Positions 1-11,600 of a stretch of DNA of 64,000 nucleotides are shown piece by piece. A model generated the notes under the pieces. That model did not search any database. It saw only the letters and a list, made by a program, of their open reading frames with translations, and was not told the DNA's origin. The first letter of the stretch is position 1; the number at the start of each line of letters is the position of its first letter. Location: positions 1,596,269 through 1,660,268 of the forward strand of contig CAJINV010000017.1 in NCBI GenBank assembly GCA_905178155.1. Direction: 5' to 3'. Made by a program: the position numbers and the translations under genes. This DNA is from Amoebophrya sp. A120 (taxonomy: Eukaryota; Sar; Dinophyceae; Syndiniales; Amoebophryaceae).

Positions 1-274
1 AGTAGTGCCAGCCTTCAGTAGAGGCATTAGTTACCGCTGCAGCTGCAACAAGTGACTACTCCTGGTCCGTCGGACGAAGCCCCCCTTGTTGCTGTCTTCC
101 GGCTCCGTTCCGTCACTACACGATCCGACAGCGTCACCAAAAGTTGCGCACCAGAACAACGCGCTGCAGCTTCGTCTTCCACTACACAAGAACTACAAGT
201 GCGACATTGTTTATAACATCGATCACAAGCAGCCTCCTCCAACAAGGACCGCAGCTGGAAGAACAACTAGGAAA

Positions 275-577
275 ATGCCGGAGCGGAAGATGCGTACATC
301 GGCCGCGCACCGCGGCTCCCGGTGCAACGGATTCCGAACGTTACAAGGTTTGGAGGACGGTCTCTACCTGGCGTACGACCTGCAAAAGAGGTTTGAAGCG
401 AACAAGGAGAGGGCAGTGTCAAGTAGACAAGGGCCGAGACAGATGTTCACCAACCGACCGCCGATTACGAGGCAGTGCAGCGTCGTCCCGAAGTCCAACG
501 TGCCAAACGCTTTGCAGAACGGAAAATTCTCCTTCTGGCGAGATCTGCGGGGACCGTTTAAAATTACGGGGGTATAG
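275..577 (+). CDS. hypothetical protein, possibly 3' part of a gene entering the window
   Basis: The frame is open from about position 56 to a TAG at 575-577. The first ATG in it is at 275, giving 100 residues. I recognise no domain. The C-terminal half is rich in Arg, Lys, Gln and Asn and reads like protein (RGPFKITGV at the end). An upstream exon outside the window is possible because the frame is open before the ATG. A GT at 572 could be a donor, but I found no phase-compatible join to the next gene. Not recognised. Confidence 0.35.
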   Translation: MPERKMRTSAAHRGSRCNGFRTLQGLEDGLYLAYDLQKRFEANKERAVSSRQGPRQMFTNRPPITRQCSVVPKSNVPNALQNGKFSFWRDLRGPFKITGV

Positions 578-729
578 AGAATAAAATGATTGTCATGTTG
601 CGTAGTAAAACTTTCTCATTTCATATTCATTTTGGATGGATGCTGCTTGTGATGAATCATCCATAGATGCGGGCATACAACTTCTACGACTTCGACTAAC
701 AATCTAGAAGTGACATCATCTTCATCATC

Positions 730-1999
730 ATGAAAAATAACAAAACTGAAACTCAGCTCGCGATTCTGGACGACCAGAGTCCAGATTTCCAGGCGCTTTG
801 CGAGGAGTCTGACAGCCTGCGAAACGTCCCACTAGCGGAATTGAACGAGGTCTATAAAATCGAGTGGGAAGCGTACTTGAGTTACGATGTGGAAAGGAAT
901 TTCACGGACATTGAAGACAGGAGAATCTGGGGCATTGCGGTGGTGAAAGTACCACTGAACTACAAAAAGGGCGCGCTGAAGGTAAAAATTCTAATTCAGT
1001 GATTGAAAGAACCTACGAAAGTTTGTCTCACATTTTATTTCCAGCATTTATGCTATCTTCTGCCTTTGTTCTCGTTATATATGCATTTTGAGGAGAATCA
1101 TGCACCCACGTGCACGTCTACTTCGCGCATGAGTCATGACCAACAAGTTGAAGTGACAGCACACTCCCACAGGTCTATAGTTGGGGAAAGCCATCCTGCT
1201 TTGACAAAAAACTGGAATTTCTTTTCAAGCCCGAGAGCAAGAAGCCTTTCGGGCCGACCAAGGGAAAACTGCCACCAGGTAAGTGGTTCTCCTGCTGGAA
1301 AAGACTACACTATTTCTGTGAAAGATGCAGGTGAGTGAATGCAGCTAGATGTTTACGCCCGGCTTAGGCTTTCTCGTCGTTTTGCTAACTATGCTATTGC
1401 AACACTTTATAACTACACAGATCAATCGAGTCTGAATCGCTCGCAGCGACTAAACTCTCCGACTAGCCGCGCGTCAGCCAGTGATCTCGCCTCCACGGTA
1501 GCGTCTTGGGGAATTTCTCCAAGTGACTCAACCTCGTTTGACGGTTACAGCACAGGGTCGACACACTGGCCGACGGTGCCGTTTGGTATACTTGCTTTTC
1601 TACGAGTACAACTCCTAACGCACCATGGTGAAACTACAACAAGACGAGATGAACTCTGTCGTGCTACAGATCAGCATCTTTCTTTATCGTTTCAGATGGG
1701 TGCGACTAGTGCTACTTAGTGATCATTTGTCACGCGAACCCATTACCATTCCAGGTCGCCGCAGCCCCGCGGTCGCGTCAGACACGACGAGAAAAAGTCC
1801 GTTTGGCTCCCCCCTCGATTCCACCGGATCGCAAACCGGGTTGCTACCAAGGAGCTGCTCCTCCTCTCCGAGGACAAGGAGGACGCACAGCGCCGACTCA
1901 ACGTCTGTGGACGTGGTGGATAGGAGACGGAAGCTGAACCGAACTGGGGTGGATTTGATGACTGGATGGCGGAAATACGACCCGGCAAAGTCGTACTGA
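730..1999 (+). CDS. hypothetical protein, four exons, 255 aa
   Basis: Exons 730-981, 1173-1278, 1421-1585 and 1755-1999 join with matching phases through GT-AG introns (donors gtaaaa, gtaagt, gtatac; acceptors cccacag, acacag, ttccag) and sum to 768 nt. The start is an ATG after a TCATCATC run. The N-terminal third is acidic and looks folded (NEVYKIEWEAYLSYDVER; RRIWGIAVVKVPL). A central segment contains YSWGKPSCFDKK and FKPESKKPFGPTKGK. The last half is Ser/Thr/Arg-rich and probably disordered. I recognise no family. All four exons needed splicing to give one frame, which supports the model. Confidence 0.6.
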
Positions 2000-2149
2000 C
2001 TGTTAACGGCTTTATTGCTTTGCGATGCGCGATCCTTTTGCTTCTTGCGTGACCAAATTATATTTGACTACAGCTTGTTGGTTCGACCACTTTGCTTTCA
2101 ACTTCGTGATGTGTGAAAGAACAAAATCAAAATCACCTCCACAGCAACA

Positions 2150-2829
2150 GCAACAGCTTCTACGGGTCGCGTGAGCTCTCCCACCGAATCATTAGTGACA
2201 ACCTCTTCGCGAGCACCGGTCACGAGCTTGGGTTTTTCCAAAGCACGAGGGTTTATGACACGCAGAAAAAGATCTGGAAGCCGGCGAAGAAACAGCAGAA
2301 GTGCCGGTATCTGGACCCAGATTTCCACGACAGCTGCATGCACGCAAGCAAAATCATGTCAGTGGACAGGTTACCATTTCTAAGTGTCATCCTGTAAGAT
2401 TGTACTGTCGTCGAGGGCCAGGACGAGATCGTCCCGCCACGAAGACATAAGCAGGAAGCAGTAGCAACACAATCGCGATACTTCAACTTCTTCAAATAAT
2501 GAATCAGCAGCTGAAATTTACGAACAAGCTTCATCTTCACAAAGACGTAAAGCGGACGGTGGACTACAGGACGACGCGTTTCGTTCCACCTTCGTGTGCG
2601 GGCTTCTACTACGCGTCGCAGACGTGAGATAGAGTTTACCTTGTTTACCAGAAATTATCACAATCAAATTATGCAACGAACCCTGAATCCATCCTTCTCC
2701 TTCTGTCATCTGTAAAATTATGTATTGTCATTGAATCAGAATGAATGTGCAAAAATAGATCCTGTCTACGAGGAGGTGGGGATAGCGTTTTTCAAATTTG
2801 GAGGCGCCGTCAACATCGGCCTCGTGTGA
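2150..2829 (+). CDS. hypothetical multi-exon gene, boundaries uncertain
   Basis: Three protein-like segments follow each other on the + strand. The first is about 2150-2369 (contains SFYGSRELSHRIISDN and LDPDFHDSCMHASK). The second is about 2508-2627 (KLHLHKDVKRTVDYRTTRF, then CAGFYYASQT). The third is about 2762-2829 (VYEEVGIAFFKFGG, ending NIGLV and TGA). They lie in different frames, so introns must separate them. I could not find donor/acceptor pairs with fully matching phase for both joins, and the start exon is not identified. No family recognised. Confidence 0.35.
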
Positions 2830-3493
2830 CGAGGCAGACGTATCTACACGTAGAATCTTATTGTGACCACCACTACCACCCAAGAAAATGACAGACCACA
2901 ACGACACAAATGTATCGAGATTTTTGCTGCGTTTTCAAGTGCACTAGAACAGAAAGTCAGAACAGAAAGAATCACAGCCGAAAAAAACTATTGACGACGG
3001 CAAATCGATGTCGACGTTGTCGAGGTCTGATTGCTGCCCATGCAGCGTCTCTTGCAGTGCAAGAACTACATGCCTAGTTGTTTCGCGCACTTGTCGTTGT
3101 CAAGAGCATCTGTGTCCCCTAGTCTAGAAATTCAAATTGCTGTGCGTGCCTCGTCTGAGAGAGTGGCAAAAGGAAATAATGTCTGACATTGCACTCTGTA
3201 CCCTGAAACAATTAAACCAACGCGTCTGCATCCATGGAGCGAGACTGAAAATGGTGAAGAGGGAGGGTACAAATATGCGCAGTATCAGGCTGCTCCTGCG
3301 TCTTTTAGATTTCTTCGTGTAGAAAATCACGCTTTGCACAAACTAGCGCCAGAGTTTTTGTTTTCGCGTGTGAACAAAAATTGCACTTTCAGACCGTCGT
3401 GCTGGGTGTGTCTTGTTATCTCGTACTTCTTGTCCCCAACGAACTGCTTCGTCGTGAAGGAAGTACTCTTTTATCTTCACCCCCCACTACAGT
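2830..3493. other. gene-poor stretch with one possible small exon
   Basis: No gene is clear here. An open + frame at 3137-3322, with an ATG at 3179, reads like protein (REWQKEIMSDIALC, VCIHGARLKMVKREG) and could be an exon or part of the 5' leader of the next gene. The next ATG is at 3494. Confidence 0.3.
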
Positions 3494-6400
3494 ATGAGTG
3501 CCCGCCACGGTGGCGGCTCAAGCGGGGGTGGCAGTGACGACGACGAGTACAACGATCGCCGAGGACCCGGCGCAGGCGCTGTTCCGCCCGCTGGAGCATC
3601 ATCAATGGCAGACCGGTCGTCCCACCAGCAGCCCGGCGACCGGGAGAGGTCGGAGGACGACGGAAACGGGAGCAACATCGAAATGGAAGTGATAGACGAC
3701 GATGCTCCTGAAATTGAGCAGGAACACGAGGACATCGCTGCCGGCGACGACGCGGGCGGGGATCATGATGCAGAAGATGGGTTAGCGGACGATGCTGACG
3801 ACGACCTAGATATCGAAGGTGAAGATGAATCGGGCGAGGAGGAAGAGGAGGCAAGCGCGTCTGTGTCTGAGGGAGCGGATGACGACGCGGGAATGGACGA
3901 TGAAGATGACGACGGCGACTATATGCCACGAAAGAACTACTGCTCTCAGCAGGATCATCCACGTCTACGATTGACGCTCTTGCTCTTTGTGCTTGTGAAA
4001 ATTTTTGTGTAGTACATCTTACAGGTGGTCTCTGCAATTGCATCTGATCTCTTCATCTCCACGCCCACATCATCAAATGGAAGGATTTACAATCACTAGT
4101 GCAGTGTGTTGATTCCGGTCTCGTTTAGTTGGTAGGAATTATGGTGGTATAATATGAAGATCCTCACTTTTTAACAAAGAGAATCAAAAGGCCATACGTA
4201 GATATGAGTTTTCTCTGCGGGTTTTTTCGTGGATAGCGCCCGATGAATCGGAAGAGGAAGAGTCGTCGGCGGAAGAAAGCGACGAGGAGGACGAGGAAAA
4301 TGAAAATGACCAGCAAGACCCCGAACGCAGTGAGAACTCCGACCCGTCGCCCGTCCGGCACCGGGGCAAGAACGCTCCGGAAATCACCCGACAAGGCGGT
4401 GGTGCGGACTTGGTACCGCCGCGGGCGCCGGGAATGAGCGGAGGTGTCGGTGGTGCTGGAGAGAAGCAGAAACTACCGCCATCGTCGAAGGACCGCAGTA
4501 CTACTTGTTGATTGTGACAACTCTTGGTTGTTGTTTGTAATTGTAGCGCATGGCGCAAGTACAGAATCTAGTATGTATCGTGATGCTACTCGGAATACAA
4601 GTGCTAGCGGCACCAGCTCTCTTTGACTCTCACTCGGTTTTCTTATGTGGAGAAGCTGCGCCTCGGTTCCGCTACTGAATCAATGTGAGAACACGTTTTA
4701 AAGCCCCCGGTTATTTGTCGAGTGTAGAGCGATCCTCCTGGCGGAAATTATGTTTGCTTCCGCTTATACGTGGAACACATCTTGGCAATTATGTTCCCTC
4801 TGTCTTCTACAAAGCCACAACAGCTCCTTCGAACCTCATAGCATTTTGAGTTTCTACCTGTTGTATGCGTTCCTCTCCACCTTAGAAGTCCCTGCAGCTG
4901 CAACTGCAACTCGTTTACTCTTTACACAAAGAGCTCCAGCGGTTCGCAGCATAATTAGTAGAAGTCAAGTTTTTCTGTACACGCTCTCACTCACATCACC
5001 GGTCACAATACTCTGACTGCGACTGGAATAGGACCACGTACCTGTGATGTTTTCATGGTACGCTTGGGGGACAACAAAGCATGTTTTGCAATTAATATGC
5101 TGCTCGAGACCCAGCTTAGACAAAGACGCACATAATCCTACATTCCAACATGTAAGGTGCGCCACACAACTCCTCGTCCCAACTCCAAGTTCCAGCACAT
5201 CAGCCGGTTAAGAACCAGCTGCACATCGCACCAGCAGTGGTCCCGCAGCAGAAAAAGATCGAGCCCCAAGGTGGCCTCGGTCTCTCTTCGGTAAGTTCCT
5301 CCCGTGCTGTTTCTCCGGCCACACTGCAGCAAGGAGCAAAGATGATCGTGCCGCCGAAGCTGGCTTTGCCCAAACCGCCGACGAGAGAGGAGTCGTCATC
5401 CTCCAGCTCGGCGAGGAGCGCCGTCGCGGCCGTGTTACGACCTGGTAACACTGCACTATCAAGTGGTGCGAATTATGCCCAAGACGGGGTGAGGATCGGC
5501 AGCCCGACGGACTTTTCCGCTGGCAGCACTGCTGCGTTTGGTGCTGCGGCATCCTCCTCCTCTACCTCCACCGCATCGAATATTTTCGGCAGACTGTGGG
5601 GCTGGGTGAAGAGCACGGCGGGTTCGGTGTTTAAGAGAAGCAAGGAGGAACGGGATGCGGTCGCGGTAGAGGAGGAGCTGGCACGGGAAAGGGAAGAGAG
5701 GCAGAGAAGAGGAAGCACAACAGGAGCTGCGAACGAGACATCTGCACGTGTGCCCGCCGTTCCACCCAACTCGAAGGTGACGAACGTACCAGCGGACAAA
5801 CTGGATGTTAGAGACGAAGGTGACGATGTGGTGATGGAAGATGCTGGGGTGATACGACTGGAACAGGTAGAAGCTGATGTCGCTGGAAACGAAAAGCAAG
5901 CCGAGCAGGTTGATGAAGAGGGGAAGGAAAAAAGCAGTCCGTCTGCAAAGAAGCGACGTATAATATCATAATTTTCGTAAATTAGCATTTTCATCGCTTT
6001 TTTTGGCTCTGCAAAGGTTGTAGCAAATAACTGTTTTCTTGCAGCATCCAGGTTGATGTAGTTAGGAGTAAAACTAAAATCATGCTCAGAAGAAAATAAT
6101 CTCGATCTCCCTATCACAGGTATCAGCAAGGAAGACAATGCCATCGCTTCAGCTGCCGCCATCCAGCAGGGCGATAAGGTCGTGCCAAGGAGAAAGTCCG
6201 GCGCCTCCCCTCCCATGAAAAGCAAGTCGCCAACGAGTAAAAAATCAAAAGATTCTTCCCATTCGATGAAATCGAAGTCACCGGCTGGCGGGAAGAAAAC
6301 CTCTACAGGATCCGTGGAGCACGATCAGCAACCTCCTGTGAAAGCTCCGTCCCTAGTATCGAAGAGCCATCTAGTCGTGCCTTCTGCTCCGCCAGCGGAA

Positions 6401-7580
6401 CAGAACCTCCGAGCAAGCAGCGGATCATCGTCGCCAAAACTGGCCGCGAATATGACCGGATCCAAACGCCCACCATCGAATCCGTATCTGACAAAGCCGG
6501 ACGAAACCATCGAGAAGTTGCAGAAGGCAACCGGAACGCCGAGAACCCCGCATCGATGCTCCGTTCCCCCGAATCCGTTTAAAAATCGGCTACTGCATCA
6601 CAGCGCTTCGCCGTCGAAGCACCAACGAAAAATTGAGGCGAAAAAGTATAAATGAGTTTTGTCGGGAGAACAAGATGTGCATATCATGAGATGACATTAT
6701 CTGGTGCAAGAGGATCACTGCTCTTTTTTCAATTTCGATTTCATTCTATCTTGAAAGATCGCGAAACCATTATCAGGTACTTCTCCCCCTCCGCCAGTCA
6801 AGGCGCGCAGCCCCGCAGGCGCGTGAGTTTGAGCGACGGCCCAAATTCTGGCGGAGCCAGCCCGAAGAGAACTGTGACAATCCGGTTGTGCAAGAGGGCG
6901 GATAGGATGGTAAGGAAATAGTAGTAGACAAACGTTCATCGCACGATGATGTTTCATGATTCGCATCCTGACTGCTAGCTCAACATCGTTTTCATCGTTC
7001 GGCGATGGTTCCAGTAGTTGTTGAGGACCGTCACCGTTGTTCTGTGGACCATGATTAGAATAAAAAAATGTTGTCGCAGCTGCACTTGTCCTCCACAAAT
7101 TCACAGGTTACAGATCCGACCGACGGGGGAAACAAGTCCTCCTCGTCCAGCGGCGTCGCTTTCTCCTTCAACGAAAACAACGAAAAGGTCCAGATTGACA
7201 AACCCGCCAAGACCATAGCAACCGGAGCTTCTGCGTCACCCAAAATAAATCCGGCTTCATCCTCCACCACAACCGTGCTTCTCGGCACAAGAACCTTCCG
7301 CAAAGACGAGCGGATTTTTCACCTCTACGACTGGGCGCGCCAATTCACGGAGGACGACGATTTTGATCTGCGAACCGCCACGAAGGACCACGAGGAGGAC
7401 GAAAGTCTGAACCAAAAGGTGTTGATCGATGACATCGACTCGGTGACCTTGGCGGGCGTCGGTTTGGACGGAGAAAAAAGCTACGATTTGAAGGTGGTCA
7501 CGTTGGCAGAGATCGAAGCGGAGGGAGGGACTACTGCGGGGGCCGAAAACGCGGAACCGTGGAGCAAGGTGTGGATTTGA
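3494..7580 (+). CDS. large low-complexity charged protein, six exons, 861 aa
   Basis: Exons 3494-3962, 4237-4497, 5235-5957, 6120-6645, 6777-6909 and 7107-7580 join through GT-AG introns of 128-737 nt with matching phases and sum to 2586 nt. Residues 1-240 are very acidic, with Asp/Glu runs. The middle is Ser/Ala/Pro-rich with a short aromatic segment (NIFGRLWGWVKSTAGSVFKR). It is followed by an acidic stretch ending in a basic KKRRIS motif that resembles a nuclear signal. A Ser/Lys/Pro-rich region then carries SNPYLTKPDETIEKLQK. The last exon is the most folded-looking (FRKDERIFHLYDWARQF, then VTLAGVGLDGEKSYDLKVV). I recognise no domain. Composition suggests a nuclear or scaffold protein; that is inference only. 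This gene has no terminal-repeat intron. Confidence 0.65.
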
Positions 7581-7634
7581 TGAAGGGGACGGAGTGCTAC
7601 TGGGCCTGACCTGCTTGTACTAGCCGAGGAGAAG

Positions 7635-8357
7635 ATGAACAACAGCAGGCTTTACGCAGCTTCAGTGTCGTGTATGTGTATGAAAGTTAAGATTGAGATT
7701 CAGATTTTGCGCAAAAATAGTCAACGCTTGCTGTTTATTCTCACGAAGTTCTACAATAACAGGGTCGACCGACAAGAGATTGTTTCTTCTTCAAAGATTT
7801 TTTTTGCATACTCGTCAAATAAAACGATAAATTGCCTAATGCAACGCTACCCTTGAGTGAACCCATCTACCATTGGTGGACACACACGCAAATACGAACA
7901 AACCTCCACTCGTCCGCCAGCAGGTTTGTAACTGTCATTTACATTTTGCTGTCGATTCGACCTGCGAGTTTTTTCTCGTGGTGTCCGTACCAGCATCAAT
8001 CATTGTACCCATTACAAGGACTACAAACTACGCACGCGCAGACTTTTTACGATTACTTTTTTGCATGATGACGTTGACGCGATCAAGATTACCGGAGGTG
8101 CTGCCGCGGTCAGCAAAGCAAACGCAGCCTGCGTCTCAGATCTTGCTATTGAATGTTCGTAGTTCAACGGAATCACAGGTATACAAAGCAGATGAAAAAA
8201 TTTACCAACCCATTCGTTTTTTTTTTTTTCGCGAACTATTTGAGGGAAACAGCAGCAGCTAGCAGCTAGTACAGCGGAAGCCATCGGCATGAAGTCGCCT
8301 CTTGTTTCTAATTCTATGCTATCGATCAATCGTTTTGCTTTTCGTTGGCATGCTTAG
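7635..8357 (+). CDS. candidate small three-exon gene
   Basis: Exons 7635-7685, 7924-8178 and 8256-8357 are all phase 0 with GT-AG borders (gttaag/ccagcag; gtatac/cagcag) and end in TAG. The predicted protein is about 135 aa and has a hydrophobic segment (FFLVVSVPASIIVPIT). Against this, another frame over 8053-8152 also reads like a C-terminus (DDVDAIKITGGAAAVSKAN), so the frame choice is not secure. No family recognised. The rest of 7581-8670 shows nothing identifiable. Confidence 0.3.
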
Positions 8358-8670
8358 ATCCGCTTGTTCCTTGTTCCGCTTGGCCACGTGATGCTTTTTT
8401 CCTTCCTTTCGTTTTCATTGACACCAGTGCCACGATGATGATTTGAACGATGAATAGTATCAAGCATTGGTATTGTCGTCATTGCTTATGCTTTAAGTTT
8501 GAGCAACATCAAACTAGCAATGGTAGTGGTGAAGTGTCCACTATCACAAGAATGCGCTTCATCCGCAGACTGAAACTTGTTCGTATGATGTATACGTACA
8601 AATAAGGCGCTGCTTCTTCATATGAAATTTCAATGCATTTGTTCACTTTCTTTTTGACTTATACGACAAA

Positions 8671-11600
8671 ATGCCATCTTCGTCCAGAACATTGCTAGCC
8701 GGTGTGGTGTTCCTGCAACTCCTGACAATTTTCGCAGCGGAGCAAACTGGTACTACGATGATCGCGAAGATGTTTATCCTCGGTACCCTTATCCCGCTTC
8801 AGCAAATTCGCATTGTCGCCCTCGGTTCGAGAGCCCCAGGACATCATGGTAATGGAAATCATCATCTTTTCGGTGCTGGCGTTCACCAGCCGCCCTTCCC
8901 TCAACCGGCAGGCGCGTCGTCTTCCCTTTCAGCGGCCGCGCCCAGCTCGTCCACGGGTGCCGTCTCCCAGCCCCCAGCGTCGCTGTATTTGGACGAGAGG
9001 ACAAACAGCCAAGCGCGGCGGCTTTCCTCTTCCGGGCACAGAGCTGGAGCTCCTACCGCGAGCAATCCCGTACCGTCGTGGCCGAGCTTCATTGTGCCGG
9101 TCCTGCACGGCTCTAGTAGTGCATCAGCGCCTACTGGCTCCTACAGTTCTTCTACCGGCGCACCGCCGCCCAGAACGGCGAGTAGGACCCAGTACAGCCC
9201 GGCAGGAGTGCCGCATAGCTCCTCACTACCGTCCTCCGCCGTTGCTGCGCCGCCTGCAGGTGCAAGTCCAAGAACAGCTGGCGCACACCTCGTTCACAGT
9301 GGCCCGCTCCCCGCTCACCGAGTTCGAGCGGCATCGGCGTCGTCGCCGAAAGCGGCTGCTGGTGGCGCATCTTCATCGTCTGGCCTGCGACGCACGAGCG
9401 GGGCCAGTCACCAGGTCGCGACTACTATCTCCAACGGCGGGCCGCCGGATTTGCGAACCCATCTGGATCCGCCTGGTGCAGGAGAAACGCGCCCATCGGG
9501 AAGGAGTTCCACTGTGTCGCGGGATGTCAGCAGCTCCGCTTCTTCCAACAGTACGGCGGGGTCGAGGAATTCCGCTAGCAGTAGCTCTTCCGCATCGAGC
9601 AGTGTGACGATGAATCAGGGGAGTCTGCCAGGTCGTAATGATGTTCCACCGACGGCTGAAATTGATCTCGGAGCACCGCGAGTGGTCAGGAATCATGACC
9701 TCGGGTTTGTAGACTCAGCAGCCGTCATCGACGAACGATCGACCGGCAATCGGCAAGCCGCAACTGGCGCTCGCGCAAGAACAGTAGAGCGTGAGGGGAC
9801 CACGATGATTCAGCCCAACACCGCGCGGGGCAGCTCTTCGTCGAACAGATGGAGCAGAGCGAGTGACGCGGTTTCCCATCGGGACAGCAGGGGAACGGGT
9901 AGTACTTTTACTTCTAACGCAGGAGCAGGTTCCTTGCATTTCTCCCCCTCGTCCCGTCTCATCGCGACGACCTCCACGGCAAACATACCCAACCCGCGAA
10001 ATGGCGACTATTCGCCCACGGTGTCGAGGCGTGCGTCGCTCGGAAGTGGTGGTGCTAGCCAGCAGACACAGGGTGGTTACGTTTTGCCCGCGACCAGCCC
10101 TGTTCTGACGACCAGCACAGCTAGCAACACAACTGCTTTTGCTAGTTCGGCCGCGATTCCGCCGACGTCTAACAGCCCAGTCTCGGCCCGAGTTGGTGCA
10201 GCAGCTGGACTAAGTCTGCAAACACACTCAGCTAGCATCCCGCAGCGGCGAGAGCAACAGCAGCAGCACGGCACGCCTGGCACGATTCGGCATGGTACGT
10301 TCCAGAGCCCGCGAAGTCTGGCGGGGGCATCAAGCTCGACCAATCTGTCCACTGCGGACCACACCCGGTTGCGTGCATCGGAGCGGACCGTGGAAGAGCA
10401 GCGCTCGCTGATTTCACAACTGGCCAACGATTTGCAGCACGCGAAGACGAGGCTGCGGTCGCGAGACAGGATGCTACATTCCGCGAAGGAGAAGGAGCAC
10501 CAGTTGTTCATCGTATTTCTATGTTTGCATGACAGATTTGAGTAATTGTCGCACATGCTACACGTACAAAATACATCACAGACTGAGATTTTGGCAGCTA
10601 CCTACAACTAGCTGCAAACATCATGATATTGATGAACAAGTTCATTGCAGTGTTGTTGCCCATGAAGCACGAATGTGAATGACACACCATTATCAGGAAA
10701 AAAGCTCCCTTCTGGAGCAGGTTGCTGGTTTGCAGGAGCTATCCTGTGCAAAAGTATCGTACTCGTATTGTAATCATGCATTACAAATCCTGTTGGTTCT
10801 TAAGGCAAATTAGCATTACAAATTTTCTTCCTCATGCTGAGGAAATTTGTATATGCATTTATACGAGTGCGATACTTTTGCAATTCATAGGAGCAGTGTG
10901 GGTTCCTTCAGACCGAGATGGACGCTCAGCGCTACTGCTACTCGTCGGAGCTGTATCGCAAGAAAAAAGTGTTACAGTTACACATTGTGTTGCAGGCCAA
11001 GCAAGACAGATAAGCTTTGTCATGCCGGATATGCATAGGAGCCTCGTTTCATAGGTGCTTTCCCGTAGGGTTTCTGCGATACAAGTTTTCTCTCTCATGC
11101 AGAGAAATTTGTTTTGCTGAATTCACTACAAATGTGTAACTGTAACACTTTTTTCTCACGATATGCTGGGGCGCCAGTGCCGCGAGTGGATCGAGTCCTT
11201 CCGGTTGTTGCGGGACGAGCTCACCCAGAAGGTGCAGGATTCTTGTGCCGCTGGGAGTTGCCGGGCGGACTCCATCAGCGAAGACCTGGTGCGGAAAATG
11301 ATGGAGGAGTGTGCGGCGGTCCGCAGTCTGGTCGAGAGGGCATTGGAAGAAGAAGAGATGGAGAGGCACATCGAGGACGAATTGCACGGACGTAGTCTAG
11401 ACAGCACCTCCATTTCCCAGCCGCAAACGCAACATGACTCCGACGAAGCTGGAGCAACGACGAGTCCGGAGGACGTAAACCCCACGACGACCTCTCGACG
11501 CACCCCCTCTGCTGGATCTGACGCCAGTGTGAAGAGCGCAGGTGAGGTGAAAAGGAAACTCTTCGGGCGACACCGGGCGAACACGGATTTGTCCGTGACC